Origin: CAYZTD01 sp964638155
GTDB lineage: Archaea; Thermoplasmatota; E2; DHVEG-1
Direction of reading: 5' to 3'
Length of the DNA stretch: 64,000 bases
Assembly (NCBI GenBank): GCA_964638155.1
Contig: CAZWYI010000007.1
Location: 1 to 64,000 of the forward strand
Shown: positions 24,866-33,982 of the stretch, piece after piece
Layout: each line of letters begins with the position of its first letter
How positions within the stretch are numbered: the stretch's first letter is position 1
Position numbers and translations under genes: made by a program
The notes under the pieces: model-generated
The model's input: only the letters and a program-made list of their open reading frames with translations
Databases searched by the model: none
Told to the model about the DNA's origin: nothing

Positions 24866-27816
24866 AGTATGCTCCTTGCTAGATCCATTATTTCATTTGC
24901 TAGTTTATTTGCTTCTTCAATTTCAAAATTAAGTTTGTATAGATTTCTTTTGATTTCTTTTTCCATTATTTTCTGATGGTTTCTTTTGTCTTTCCAGTCT
25001 ATTACTGCAAGGTCTTCCAGTTTCGAATATATTTCTTTTGAGGCTTTTATCAGTTTTTCTTCTTCTTTTTGTGTTTGTGTTTTAAGTAGTTTGTATACTG
25101 CAAATTCTTCTTTTTTCATATTGTGTTTTTTTGCTATTTTTTCTGCATCTAGATCTTCTTTTAATTTGTCTAATTCATCTAGTAGTTTGATTTCATCAAG
25201 GATTTTTTGTTTACGATCTTTTATTATTTTTTCAAGTCTTTGTCTTAGTGATGTATAGTATACTGGGTTGGTTGGCATTAGGTTGTTTATTGTTGTTCTT
25301 ATTTTATGCTCCATTATACTTGCTTTTGCTTTGTTTGATTTTTTTCTTTTTATGAGTTTGTCAAATTTATCTGAATAAAGATCCATTGGTTCATGTAATA
25401 CTTCGATTCCTTCTGACTCTAAATGTTTATTTATTAGCTGTTTTACTTTTTCTGATACATCTACCACACTTGTTCCAGTAATATCATATGTGTTTCTCAT
25501 TATTTGATAGATTTTTCCATAGAAGTGTATGTCTTTTTTGAATTGGTTTGCCTGTGGGTTTGGCATTATGTTTCCAACATATATGATGAATTCTTTGAGT
25601 GCTTGTTCAAATCTTATTCTGGTATCTTTTTGTGATAATAGTTCTATACATTCATCTACGTATTTTTGTGAATCGTAAGTTTTTGGTATTCTTTCAAAAA
25701 ATGCTTTTACTTTATTTCTTGCTTGTTCTGCTTTTGCTACATCTGCAAGTAGAGGTTGCAAGAATCCTTCTACTTCTCCAGCATTGAAGATTTCAAGTGC
25801 TTCTTTTAATTTTTTTGAAACACCGCAGTAATCGATAATTAATCCATGAGTTTTGTTTTCTTTGTATTTTCTGTTTACTCTTGCAACAGCCTGCATTAAG
25901 TTATGTTCTCTTAATGGTTTGTCTAGATACATTACCTGTTCTATTGGTGCATCAAAACCAGTTAAAAGCATGTCACATACGATTAAGAAGCAGATGTCGT
26001 CTTCCCCTGTCATTTCTTTTCTAAATTGCTTTATTATCGCCCTTTGTTCTGCTTTTGTTTTGTAATGTTTTCTTAGATCTGAATCTGGTTTATCAGTTGG
26101 GTTTTTTGATATCATTACTTCTGAGCGTGGAGCTCCTAATTCATCTAAGAATTTTTTATATTTTACAGCAGCATCTCTTGATATTGTTACTATTTGTGCT
26201 TTGAATCCTTCTGGTTGAACTGTTGTTTTATAATGTTCTAATAAATCTTTGCAGATATCTTTTATTCGATCATCTGCTTCAGCTACATATCTATATTTTC
26301 CATATTTTTTCTTTATTTCTTCTCGTTCTTCTTCAGTGTAATCACTGAATTCTTCATCGAAGAGGACATCTAATTTGCTGCTTTTTATATGAACTCTTTC
26401 AAGTCTTGGTTGGTATTTTATTCCTACAGTTGCTTCATCCTCGATTGATTGCTCTGGTAGATATTTATCAATATATTTTCCAAAAACTCTTGGTGTTGAT
26501 TTATCTTTTTTATCTATGGGTGTTCCTGTAAATGCTATAAATTTTGCATTTGGAATCGCGGTTCTCATGTTTAGTGCAAGCTGTCCGTAGTTTGTACGGT
26601 GTCCTTCATCTACAAAGACTAAGATATTGTCTGATTCTGTGAGAACTGGATGTATTTGTCCTTTTTCTGTTCCAAATTTTTGTATTGTTGTAAAAAGTGT
26701 TTTACCCGTTGGATTTTTTAGTTCTTCGTTGAGTTGTTTTATGCTATCAATTTGTATTGGGTTTGGAAAGTTACAATTTTTAAAAGTAGTACTTATCTGA
26801 TCATCCAAATCTGTTCTATCTGTTACAATTAGTATACATGGATTTTGTATCTCTGTGTCTTTTATTTTTTGAATTCTTCTTATTTTTTGAGCTGTAAACG
26901 TCATTGTAAGTGATTTACCTGAGCCTTGTGTATGCCATATTACTCCACCTTGTTCTTTTTGTATTCTTTGTAGTATTTTGTTACTTGCTATGTATTGGTT
27001 GTATCTTGCAAGTTTTTTTAGTAGTTTGTTGTCTATTTCTTCAAATACTATGTAGTTTTGTATTAAATCTAGTAGATTTTCTTTTTTGAATATCGAGTAT
27101 GATAGTATGTCTTGTTTTGTTGGTTTTTCAATGATTTGTTTTAGTTCTTCTTCATTTGGGTATGGTATTTTCCAGTCGAAAAAGAACTTAGCTTGCGAGT
27201 ATGTTGTTGAATATTTGGCTTGGTATCTTGCAAGTGTTATAAGAAATTGATTTGAATAAAAAAATTGTTCATTTTTTTGTTTATAAGAAAATAGTTGATC
27301 TATTGCTTGGTCTATTGGATAGTTAATATTTGGACTTTTACATTCAATTGTTGCTATTGGTATTCCATTTACAAATATTACAAGATCTGGTATTATTGCA
27401 AATTCTCTGTTTTTTATGCTGAACTGGTTTATAACTGTGAAATCGTTGTTTTCTATGTTTTCGAAATCTATTATTTTTACTGTTTGTGATTTTTTACCAT
27501 ATCCTTTGTCTTGTTTTATGCTTGTGTAGTTTACAAGTTTGTAGTATAAGTTTTTATTTGCTTCTATATCTGATGTTGCTTGAATTTTTGTTATTTCTCT
27601 TATAATCTTATTTAGATTATTATCTGTTATCCACGGGTTTAGTTCTTTTATTTTTGTTTTTAAAATATCTATTAAAAAAAATTGTTGTGGTTCTTTATTT
27701 AGTGTTTTTCCATATATGTAGTTATATTTTAGTTTTTTAAATAAATCTATTGCAGGTTTTTCTACAAGGTTGTATTCATCTATTTGTATTTTTATTTCTT
27801 CTGATGCTTCAGACAG
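24862..27816 (-). CDS. hsdR: Type I restriction enzyme, R subunit
   Basis: The motor-nuclease subunit: it translocates and cuts unmethylated DNA in complex with HsdM and HsdS. The full frame runs 984 residues. The PD-(D/E)xK nuclease is at about residues 145-165 (IPDLVIFVNG, then IECKSP), Walker A is HTQGSGKS at about 294-301, and DEGHR is the DEAD-type box. The frame has no ATG, GTG or TTG before residue 305. The best start is CTG at 27816, with GGTGAG 5-10 bases upstream, overlapping hsdS by 8 bases. The ATG at 26904 would remove the nuclease and Walker A, so it is not the start. Confidence 0.85.
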   Translation of the reverse strand: MSEASEEIKIQIDEYNLVEKPAIDLFKKLKYNYIYGKTLNKEPQQFFLIDILKTKIKELNPWITDNNLNKIIREITKIQATSDIEANKNLYYKLVNYTSIKQDKGYGKKSQTVKIIDFENIENNDFTVINQFSIKNREFAIIPDLVIFVNGIPIATIECKSPNINYPIDQAIDQLFSYKQKNEQFFYSNQFLITLARYQAKYSTTYSQAKFFFDWKIPYPNEEELKQIIEKPTKQDILSYSIFKKENLLDLIQNYIVFEEIDNKLLKKLARYNQYIASNKILQRIQKEQGGVIWHTQGSGKSLTMTFTAQKIRRIQKIKDTEIQNPCILIVTDRTDLDDQISTTFKNCNFPNPIQIDSIKQLNEELKNPTGKTLFTTIQKFGTEKGQIHPVLTESDNILVFVDEGHRTNYGQLALNMRTAIPNAKFIAFTGTPIDKKDKSTPRVFGKYIDKYLPEQSIEDEATVGIKYQPRLERVHIKSSKLDVLFDEEFSDYTEEEREEIKKKYGKYRYVAEADDRIKDICKDLLEHYKTTVQPEGFKAQIVTISRDAAVKYKKFLDELGAPRSEVMISKNPTDKPDSDLRKHYKTKAEQRAIIKQFRKEMTGEDDICFLIVCDMLLTGFDAPIEQVMYLDKPLREHNLMQAVARVNRKYKENKTHGLIIDYCGVSKKLKEALEIFNAGEVEGFLQPLLADVAKAEQARNKVKAFFERIPKTYDSQKYVDECIELLSQKDTRIRFEQALKEFIIYVGNIMPNPQANQFKKDIHFYGKIYQIMRNTYDITGTSVVDVSEKVKQLINKHLESEGIEVLHEPMDLYSDKFDKLIKRKKSNKAKASIMEHKIRTTINNLMPTNPVYYTSLRQRLEKIIKDRKQKILDEIKLLDELDKLKEDLDAEKIAKKHNMKKEEFAVYKLLKTQTQKEEEKLIKASKEIYSKLEDLAVIDWKDKRNHQKIMEKEIKRNLYKLNFEIEEANKLANEIMDLARSIL

Positions 27817-29083
27817 AAACTCTCACCTTACCTGTTAGTAGATCCTGCATTAGGCCTTTTTTTAATTCATGTAAATGTTTTAGTTCTTTTTTATTATCTT
27901 GTATTTGTTCATCTACTTTTGATAGAATTGATGCAATTTGTTTTTGTTCATCTAAAGGTGGAACAGGAAATTTAAATTTTACGAAATCTCTTTGATAAAG
28001 ATGAGAAATCGTTGAACCTGCTTTTAGTATATTCATGAAATAATCAAAATAAAATGAATTTAGGATATAATAAAGAAACTTTGGATAATACTCTCCATTA
28101 AGCGGTCTTAAAACAAAAATACCGCTGTTTAAGGTTGCAGGTTTTGGCAATGAGCTCACATAGGCTATTTTACCAATTGTGCCATCCTTTGTAACTAAAA
28201 TATCTTCATTTTTTAGCTGAATGTTTTCATCCATGTTGTATCTATCTCCCTCAACATAAACACAAGTATCCCAGTTGATATCCCCATCATTAAAATCAGT
28301 ACCAGTAACTAAAAGATAATTGCCCTTACTCAAATATTCTTTGGTAGTTAGTCCTTGCCACCCTATTCTTCCTTTTAAGAAAGAAGTATCTCCGATTGTT
28401 TTTAATTCCCATTTTTCTGGTAGTTTATAATTCTTTAAACCAATTTTCCTCTCATTTAAATTATTATGAAAAACGCCTTTTGTAAGAAGCTTCTGCATCA
28501 AACCTTTCTTCAATTCTTCAGTTCTAGAAATTATATTTTCAGTTAAATCAATTTGTTCATTAACTTTTGATAATATGTCAGCGATTTTTTGTTGTTCATT
28601 TATTGTTGGGATCAAAATCTTTATTTTACCAACTCTTTCCAGAGCTAATTTTGGTTGAGATGTTGTACCTTTTAACCTCTCTATCTGAGATTGAGCTAAT
28701 GAAGATTCTAAAAAATGATGCAAAAACTTTTTGTCAATATTTTTTAAATTTGTTATTTTAGCTGCATTTTCTGTGAGATTTGCATTATTTAATTCTTTTG
28801 GGATAATTCCAACTAAACCTATTGTTCCTGCTATGGATATATATACATCATCTGAAGATATTTTATATCTTTTAATTTTGTTATGTACTTCTGGTTTTAA
28901 ATATAAAATACTTTCTTTTTTAACAGATCCTTTTTTAAAATCAGATACCCGTATATAAGGAAAATTCGTTTTATACTCTACTAACTTTTCACCTTTTGGA
29001 AGGCGTTTACCGCCTTTTATTTTTGATATTTCTTCTAATTTTTTCATTTCCCAGCCATCAGGAACATCTAAATCAAAATTCAT
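27809..29083 (-). CDS. hsdS: Type I restriction enzyme, specificity subunit
   Basis: The DNA-recognition subunit, 424 residues. It has two target-recognition domains, each followed by a conserved helix: EELKKGLMQKLLT near residue 190 and HELKKGLMQDLLTGKVRV at the C-terminus. Each half recognises one part of a bipartite site. The two domains are different from each other in sequence. The start ATG at 29083 follows AAGGAAG. It is preceded by the AlbA_2 gene and overlaps the hsdR start by 8 bases. Confidence 0.92.
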   Translation of the reverse strand: MNFDLDVPDGWEMKKLEEISKIKGGKRLPKGEKLVEYKTNFPYIRVSDFKKGSVKKESILYLKPEVHNKIKRYKISSDDVYISIAGTIGLVGIIPKELNNANLTENAAKITNLKNIDKKFLHHFLESSLAQSQIERLKGTTSQPKLALERVGKIKILIPTINEQQKIADILSKVNEQIDLTENIISRTEELKKGLMQKLLTKGVFHNNLNERKIGLKNYKLPEKWELKTIGDTSFLKGRIGWQGLTTKEYLSKGNYLLVTGTDFNDGDINWDTCVYVEGDRYNMDENIQLKNEDILVTKDGTIGKIAYVSSLPKPATLNSGIFVLRPLNGEYYPKFLYYILNSFYFDYFMNILKAGSTISHLYQRDFVKFKFPVPPLDEQKQIASILSKVDEQIQDNKKELKHLHELKKGLMQDLLTGKVRVSV

Positions 29084-29117
29084 TTTCTACTTCCTTTTCC
29101 ACTCCATTCAAAACGTT

Positions 29118-30476
29118 TTATTTATCAATAACTTCCCAATGACCTGTTTTAGCTGAACCCTCTCTTTTTACAATTCCCTTATCTTTTAATTCATTCATTT
29201 GCCTGATAATTGTTCTTCTACTCATATCAACTCTTTCTACTAAATCATCATAAGTAATACTTGGATTCTTTCGTATCTCTATTAATATCTTTTTTTGAGT
29301 GTCACTTACAGTGCCAAATACAGTGTCACTTACAGTGCCAAGAACTCTTTTACTATAATTATTACTCTGAAGATCAGGTCTATTAAAAATAATCCTAAAC
29401 CAGATATTCTTATATTCTATTACAGGTAAAGAAAGCCGGTAATCTTTCATTGCATCATTAATTCGTTTAATACCAGAGCCAATCTTTTCAACAAGATCTG
29501 CACGCTGCATCATAGAAAACAAAAAAACATTTTTTGGATGACTGCCGCTTAATAAATCCTCAATTGTAATATTTTGAGGATAAGATGCAGGATTAATAAT
29601 TTCCACTGAGTTTTTAAAAATATTAACCTGAATATGCGAAGGAGAAAAATAATCTCTATGCGCAATAGCATTCAAAAGTGCTTCACGAAGAGCATCTTCA
29701 GGCAATTCTAAATATTCCTCGCGTTCCGTTTTAATCACATACTCTGTATTTAGCTTATTTTTTAGATATGATATAGCTTCTTCATAATTTGAAATCAAAT
29801 CATTTTCAAAGACTTTCTTATCAAGTACTGTATGTTTAGAATCACCCTGAAATAAAACACAAGTGATATTTGCATTTAAAAAAAACCTAGATATATTTTT
29901 ACAAAAAAACAAAACACCTGAATTATTAAGTTTGTTATTTTCTAAAAATCCAAGATTTTTCAAAAACCGTTCCTTAGAAATCGTTAATTTAATTTCAGTT
30001 CTATCTAAAAACTCTTCAAAAGCATCATTATTAAAATCGGTTTTATAATCAAACTTAGAATTTATTTTTTCATCAAACTTTATTTGTCCTTGCTGCTGAA
30101 AAAACAACAAAATTTCTTCTCTATCCAACTGTTGTGAATTTGAACCAATTCTAATATAAAAATGACCATGAACAGCATACGGTTTATCTTTTCCCTCAGG
30201 AACAGATATAACTATTAAATTATCAACAGTTGTAACTTCAACAGAAAAAGATGGATCCATATTCCTTGCAATATCATAAATCTTTGATTTATCAGAATTT
30301 GTTAGATTATATCCAACAACTTCACCTTTGTCATCAACACCAAGAATTATTCTTCCACCTTTGCTGTTTGCAAAAGCACATATTTCCCTATCAATTGAAC
30401 TAGTAAATTGTTTTTTAAATTCAAGTGTGTAACCTTCACCTGTTTTAATCAACTCAAGTAATTCTTTTTCATCCAC
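29118..30476 (-). CDS. AlbA_2/COG2865 ATP-binding and winged-helix protein
   Basis: A 452-residue protein between hsdM and hsdS. N-terminal AlbA_2 (Schlafen-type) domain: GEGYTLEFKKQFTSS, then IILGVDDKGEVVGY. The middle carries the HATPase_c_4 segment with EKIGSGIKRI, and the C-terminus ends in a winged helix. Between them, GTVSDT is repeated. Such proteins occur in type I restriction operons; whether they regulate the operon or act in defence is unsettled. The start is GTG at 30476, with GAGGGAT 6 bases upstream. Confidence 0.85.
   Translation of the reverse strand: MDEKELLELIKTGEGYTLEFKKQFTSSIDREICAFANSKGGRIILGVDDKGEVVGYNLTNSDKSKIYDIARNMDPSFSVEVTTVDNLIVISVPEGKDKPYAVHGHFYIRIGSNSQQLDREEILLFFQQQGQIKFDEKINSKFDYKTDFNNDAFEEFLDRTEIKLTISKERFLKNLGFLENNKLNNSGVLFFCKNISRFFLNANITCVLFQGDSKHTVLDKKVFENDLISNYEEAISYLKNKLNTEYVIKTEREEYLELPEDALREALLNAIAHRDYFSPSHIQVNIFKNSVEIINPASYPQNITIEDLLSGSHPKNVFLFSMMQRADLVEKIGSGIKRINDAMKDYRLSLPVIEYKNIWFRIIFNRPDLQSNNYSKRVLGTVSDTVFGTVSDTQKKILIEIRKNPSITYDDLVERVDMSRRTIIRQMNELKDKGIVKREGSAKTGHWEVIDK
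29298..29341 (-). repeat. 24-bp in-frame tandem repeat in the AlbA_2 gene linker
   Basis: agtgtcacttacagtgccaa occurs at 29298-29317 and again at 29322-29341, a period of 24 bases that keeps the frame and encodes two GTVSDT units. It links the ATPase part to the winged helix. Confidence 0.7.
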
Positions 30477-30503
30477 AATTATCCCTCAAATTATTGAAAT
30501 ACT

Positions 30504-30552
30504 TAATAGTAGTAGTGGTAGTAGTACTAATAGTAGTTTTAATAGTAGTCAA
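30504..30552 (+). repeat. Simple-sequence (TAG/AGT) repeat before the AlbA_2 gene
   Basis: A run of interrupted tagtag trinucleotides fills much of the 89-base gap between hsdM (stop at 30566) and the start of the AlbA_2 gene. Copy-number change here could alter expression of the downstream genes; no evidence of variation is available. Confidence 0.5.
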
Positions 30553-30565
30553 TTTTATAACACTA

Positions 30566-32080
30566 TCAGTCACAATAACCCAACTCTTTCAAATAACCCT
30601 GCATTTCTTTATAACTCTTCTCACGAACCTCAATCACTCCTTTCAAATCCTTATTTACACTACTTACATCAATATCTGGCTCAGGATCACTTGTATCAAC
30701 ATAAAGAGATACATTTAAATTATAATCATTTTCAATGATATCTTCAACTGAAACAACACTACAAAACTTATCAACATCTGAAAAAGAATCAAAAGCATCA
30801 ACAATCTTAGAAATATGTTTTTCACGTAAAAAATTCTGAGCTTTTCCCTCTTCATATTCAGAAGATGCATCAATAAATAAAATTTTTCCACGACGATTTT
30901 CTTTTTTATTTTTATTAAAAACAAGAATTGTACCCGGACTACCTGTATTAAAAAACAGATTAGCAGGAAGAGCAACCACAGCTTCAATAAGATCATCATC
31001 AATGTAACCCTGCCGACATTTCTTTTCAGAATTACCTCGAAATAAAACACCGTTATCAAGAACAATACCAAGCATGCCATCAGATTTCAAAGTTGATGTC
31101 ATATGCTGAATCCACATCCAATCCCCAGACGACTTTGGAGGAAGACCATATTTCACACGATTATATGGATCACCTTTCTCAAGCCATTCACGACTCCACT
31201 CTTTTTGATTCCACATGGGATTAGCAAGGACTCTATCAAAAACCATAAGAGTACCACCATCAACCATCTTTGGTTCAGCCATAGTGTCACCCTTAAAGAT
31301 TTGAGCGTCAAAAACACCATGCAAAAGCATATTCATCTTACAAATAGCCCAAGTGTTCAGGTTTTTCTCCTGACCATATAACGAAACCCGGGATTTATCA
31401 AGACCTTTTTCTTCGAGATACTTAATACTCTCAATTAACATACCGCCCGAGCCAACAGTAGGATCACAAATCTTCATACCCTCAGCAGGTTTAAGTAGGC
31501 GAACAAGAAGTTTAACAACCTCAACAGGAGTATAAAATTCACCACCTTTTTTACCAGAATCATCAGCAAAATGTTTAATCAAATACTCATAAGAACCACC
31601 TAGAATATCAGAACTTTCAAGGTTTGAATTACCAAGATTATGTTTACTAAAATGCAAAATAAGCTTATTTAAAACAGCATCAGAAATACGATTCTTATCA
31701 TTAAAATCAATAGCAACTAAAACACCCTCAAGAGACGGATTTTCATGCTCAAGTGTTTCAAATGCTTTATTTATTGCAGCACCAATATCAACACTAACTT
31801 TTTTAATTTCAGACCAGTGGGCACGCTTTGGAACCATAAATGAACCATGATGCCAAGAAGGATCAGATCTTGCTATCTTTTCAGCTTTTAGAGAATCAAT
31901 TCCATCAGAAACAAGTTCAGATTTGATACGCTCAACATTCTCATCAAACTGATCAGATAACCGCTTTAAAAAAAGCATACCAAAAATATACTGCTTATAC
32001 TCAGAACTATCAATAGAACCACGTAAAATATTAGCTGACTGATAAAGATGAGAATTAAGTTCACTTTGTGTTAGCGCCAT
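30566..32080 (-). CDS. hsdM: Type I DNA methyltransferase, M subunit
   Basis: The adenine methyltransferase subunit, 504 residues. It has an N-terminal helical HsdM domain, then GGSYEYLIKHFADDSGKK, EFYTPVEVV and the SAM-binding motif DPTVGSGGML. The catalytic motif is NPMW in place of the usual NPPF; this still begins N-P but is unusual. The first ATG at 32080 follows a perfect GGAGG 6 bases away. It is the first gene of hsdM, AlbA_2, hsdS, hsdR and metalloprotease, all on the minus strand. Confidence 0.92.
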   Translation of the reverse strand: MALTQSELNSHLYQSANILRGSIDSSEYKQYIFGMLFLKRLSDQFDENVERIKSELVSDGIDSLKAEKIARSDPSWHHGSFMVPKRAHWSEIKKVSVDIGAAINKAFETLEHENPSLEGVLVAIDFNDKNRISDAVLNKLILHFSKHNLGNSNLESSDILGGSYEYLIKHFADDSGKKGGEFYTPVEVVKLLVRLLKPAEGMKICDPTVGSGGMLIESIKYLEEKGLDKSRVSLYGQEKNLNTWAICKMNMLLHGVFDAQIFKGDTMAEPKMVDGGTLMVFDRVLANPMWNQKEWSREWLEKGDPYNRVKYGLPPKSSGDWMWIQHMTSTLKSDGMLGIVLDNGVLFRGNSEKKCRQGYIDDDLIEAVVALPANLFFNTGSPGTILVFNKNKKENRRGKILFIDASSEYEEGKAQNFLREKHISKIVDAFDSFSDVDKFCSVVSVEDIIENDYNLNVSLYVDTSDPEPDIDVSSVNKDLKGVIEVREKSYKEMQGYLKELGYCD

Positions 32081-32157
32081 TTTCTGCCTCCTCTCATAAA
32101 GATAGTTTTCATATAATAAGTATAATTTAAAGTGTTGTGGTAAAATAAAGTTTTTTC

Positions 32158-33426
32158 TTACTTTCTTCTTTCTTTTTTATATGTGTAAATGAACATAATC
32201 ACCAATATCGAAAGAATAAGTAGTATAGCAGATAGATACAAAATAAGTTGATTATCTTTGGTCCAATTGCTCATTAAAACAATAGTTAAATCATAATAAG
32301 ATTCTTCATCTATAAAATTATGAGTCGACTCATTATAAAGATAATCATTTCCTTCATCTTTAACAGTTTCTAAAGTAACATTACCTCTACCAATTTTAAG
32401 AGAATATTTTCCATATTCGTCTGTTTCAAAGCTCAAACCTGTTCCTTGTCTTATAAACCTATTATTTGAAAAAACTGTTACCTTTGCATTTGAAATAGGA
32501 TTTAGATTTTGGTCAACTACAGAAATGTTTACATTTGAAAGATCCCCTGAATATCTATAAGTTATGTCTTCAATTGTCCCATTTGAATACTCAGCAAAAA
32601 CATATGATATATTTTTAGTTCTACTAGCATGTTTCTTTTCAAATGATTCTGCAGTTAGATTGTATCCAGTTTTATTATCTCTCAGCACAACATTTGCCGG
32701 TTCAACAATAACCCATGTATCATTGATGTATACTTCAGTCCAAAGATGATCGATACCTTGACAAATAACGCTACGTGTCTTAAGACCTGCCATAGTTGCC
32801 ATTTCTCTAAAAAATACTGAATGTTCTTCACAAGCACCACACCTGCTTGTATAAACCCAAAGAGGAGGTTCTCGGCTGTTTATCCTAATACAAGATATGC
32901 AATAATATGGATCTCCATCACCAAATATTAAGCTTCCAAGTTTCGGATGCCCCCAGATGTTGAATATATTGCCAGAATATCTATCAAACCATTTTAATAA
33001 GGCAATTGTTTTTTCTTCATCATTTTTACATTTTGATACAACATCATCAACTTCTTTTTGTACCTCAGTTTTATTTGATTCTGCATTCCATTTCATAACA
33101 GATGAAGAAAATAATAACGGAAAAGACATCATTGAAAGCAACAAAATTAAAAAAACAAGCATTATACAAACAAGATAAAACGAATCATAAGTTTTGGTTT
33201 TCTTAATAGTTGTCTTCTGTTTTTTATCTTTTTTTCTTTTCTCTTTTGATTTATGAACAAGATAATCAAAATAAAAAACAAGTGGAAGCAACAAAATATT
33301 GAACCATATTAAGATACAGGATATCATAAATATTGGGCCATTTGTGAAAAATAAAAAAGTAAAACATACGACACTAAGTATAAACTGTATAAATAGTATT
33401 TTTTTCGTTGTTTGACCTAATTTCAT
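32158..33426 (-). CDS. Membrane transglutaminase-like protein
   Basis: A 422-residue protein with two or three N-terminal membrane helices (first about 15-65, next about 85-115), a large external domain and a C-terminal helix at about 395-415. The external part has a transglutaminase-fold core: GACEEHSVFFREMA (nucleophile Cys) and DHLWTEVYINDTWVIVEPANV (His and Asp). A PEGA-like beta domain with YDLTIV follows. It could be a peptidase or a crosslinking enzyme; it is annotated by fold only. It is an island gene, probably cargo. Confidence 0.75.
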   Translation of the reverse strand: MKLGQTTKKILFIQFILSVVCFTFLFFTNGPIFMISCILIWFNILLLPLVFYFDYLVHKSKEKRKKDKKQKTTIKKTKTYDSFYLVCIMLVFLILLLSMMSFPLLFSSSVMKWNAESNKTEVQKEVDDVVSKCKNDEEKTIALLKWFDRYSGNIFNIWGHPKLGSLIFGDGDPYYCISCIRINSREPPLWVYTSRCGACEEHSVFFREMATMAGLKTRSVICQGIDHLWTEVYINDTWVIVEPANVVLRDNKTGYNLTAESFEKKHASRTKNISYVFAEYSNGTIEDITYRYSGDLSNVNISVVDQNLNPISNAKVTVFSNNRFIRQGTGLSFETDEYGKYSLKIGRGNVTLETVKDEGNDYLYNESTHNFIDEESYYDLTIVLMSNWTKDNQLILYLSAILLILSILVIMFIYTYKKERRK

Positions 33427-33537
33427 TTATCCCCCCACCCATTAAAGTTGCATATAATTAGTAACTCTCTCTAATAAATTTTGCTAACAATTACTAAGCA
33501 GCTCAGATAACTTGTTATTTCTATAATTAATAAATAT

Positions 33538-33849
33538 TTAATTATCTCTAAACAAGTGATTTATCCATTTCTCAGATTCATCATATAAATGCAAAAAAAT
33601 GACGTTATAACCATTATTGCTGAATATTATTCTTCTATACTCATAGTCGAATTCCCTTGAACCACATACCTCAACATAAATTCCAAAATTAGTTAGAAAA
33701 AAATCTGGTGCCCATACCCGGGGTCTCTTATTTTCATCCCAAACAAAAACAGGATGCTCGTAAGACCATTTGATACCCATTTCTTTCAATACTTCAGCAA
33801 CTTCTCTTTCAGCATTTGTCATTTTATCATAAACTGACACTTGTTTCAA
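33538..33849 (-). CDS. Small PD-(D/E)XK-like nuclease-fold protein
   Basis: A 103-residue protein with the VSR/DUF559-like core. APDFFLTNFGIYVEVCG supplies the active-site D and E, but the usual E-x-K lysine is replaced by cysteine (E-V-C). The following FDYEYRRIIF and VIFLHLYDESEKW are also seen in relatives with EVCG. It may be an inactive or altered nuclease or a DNA-binding protein. The start is TTG at 33849, supported by a GGAGGTGAT 3-11 bases upstream. It lies at the right edge of the island. Confidence 0.7.
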   Translation of the reverse strand: MKQVSVYDKMTNAEREVAEVLKEMGIKWSYEHPVFVWDENKRPRVWAPDFFLTNFGIYVEVCGSREFDYEYRRIIFSNNGYNVIFLHLYDESEKWINHLFRDN

Positions 33850-33964
33850 CCTATCACCTCCAAAAAGAAAAAAGAAAGATTTTAGTTAGAAAATCTTCAT
33901 CCATCTGCCACAACAGTATAAAAAGGGGTGAAAATGCTGTGCCAAAACACTTCAAGTAAGAACA

Positions 33965-33982
33965 GCGGGCTTGTGGGGATTC
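33965..33982. repeat. attR-like repeat at the tRNA-Lys 3' end
   Basis: Identical to 23040-23057. It covers the discriminator base, the 3' strand of the acceptor stem and part of the T arm of tRNA-Lys, the usual target for tyrosine recombinases. Confidence 0.75.

Larger units (their letters stand above)
23040..33982. mobile_element. Integrated island in tRNA-Lys (defence-type cargo)
   Basis: About 10.9 kb bounded by an 18-bp direct repeat; the right copy is the 3' end of tRNA-Lys and the left copy has no tRNA attached. This is what tyrosine-recombinase integration at a tRNA 3' end leaves. An integrase C-terminal remnant lies 117 bp inside the left end. Cargo: radC, YgjP-type metalloprotease, hsdR, hsdS, AlbA_2/COG2865 protein, hsdM, transglutaminase-like membrane protein, PD-(D/E)XK-like protein. 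Only radC is on the plus strand. With no full integrase inside, it is probably immobile now. Boundaries are inferred from the repeat alone. Confidence 0.7.

Noticed and set aside
26902..26904. The ATG at 26904 as the start of hsdR
   Set aside because: It would begin after Walker A and lose the nuclease domain, yet the upstream frame is open and family-like over 304 codons. The CTG start is preferred.
30715..31080. A 121-codon minus-strand frame inside hsdM
   Set aside because: It is a shifted frame of the hsdM gene (same strand), and the hsdM frame is complete and family-like.
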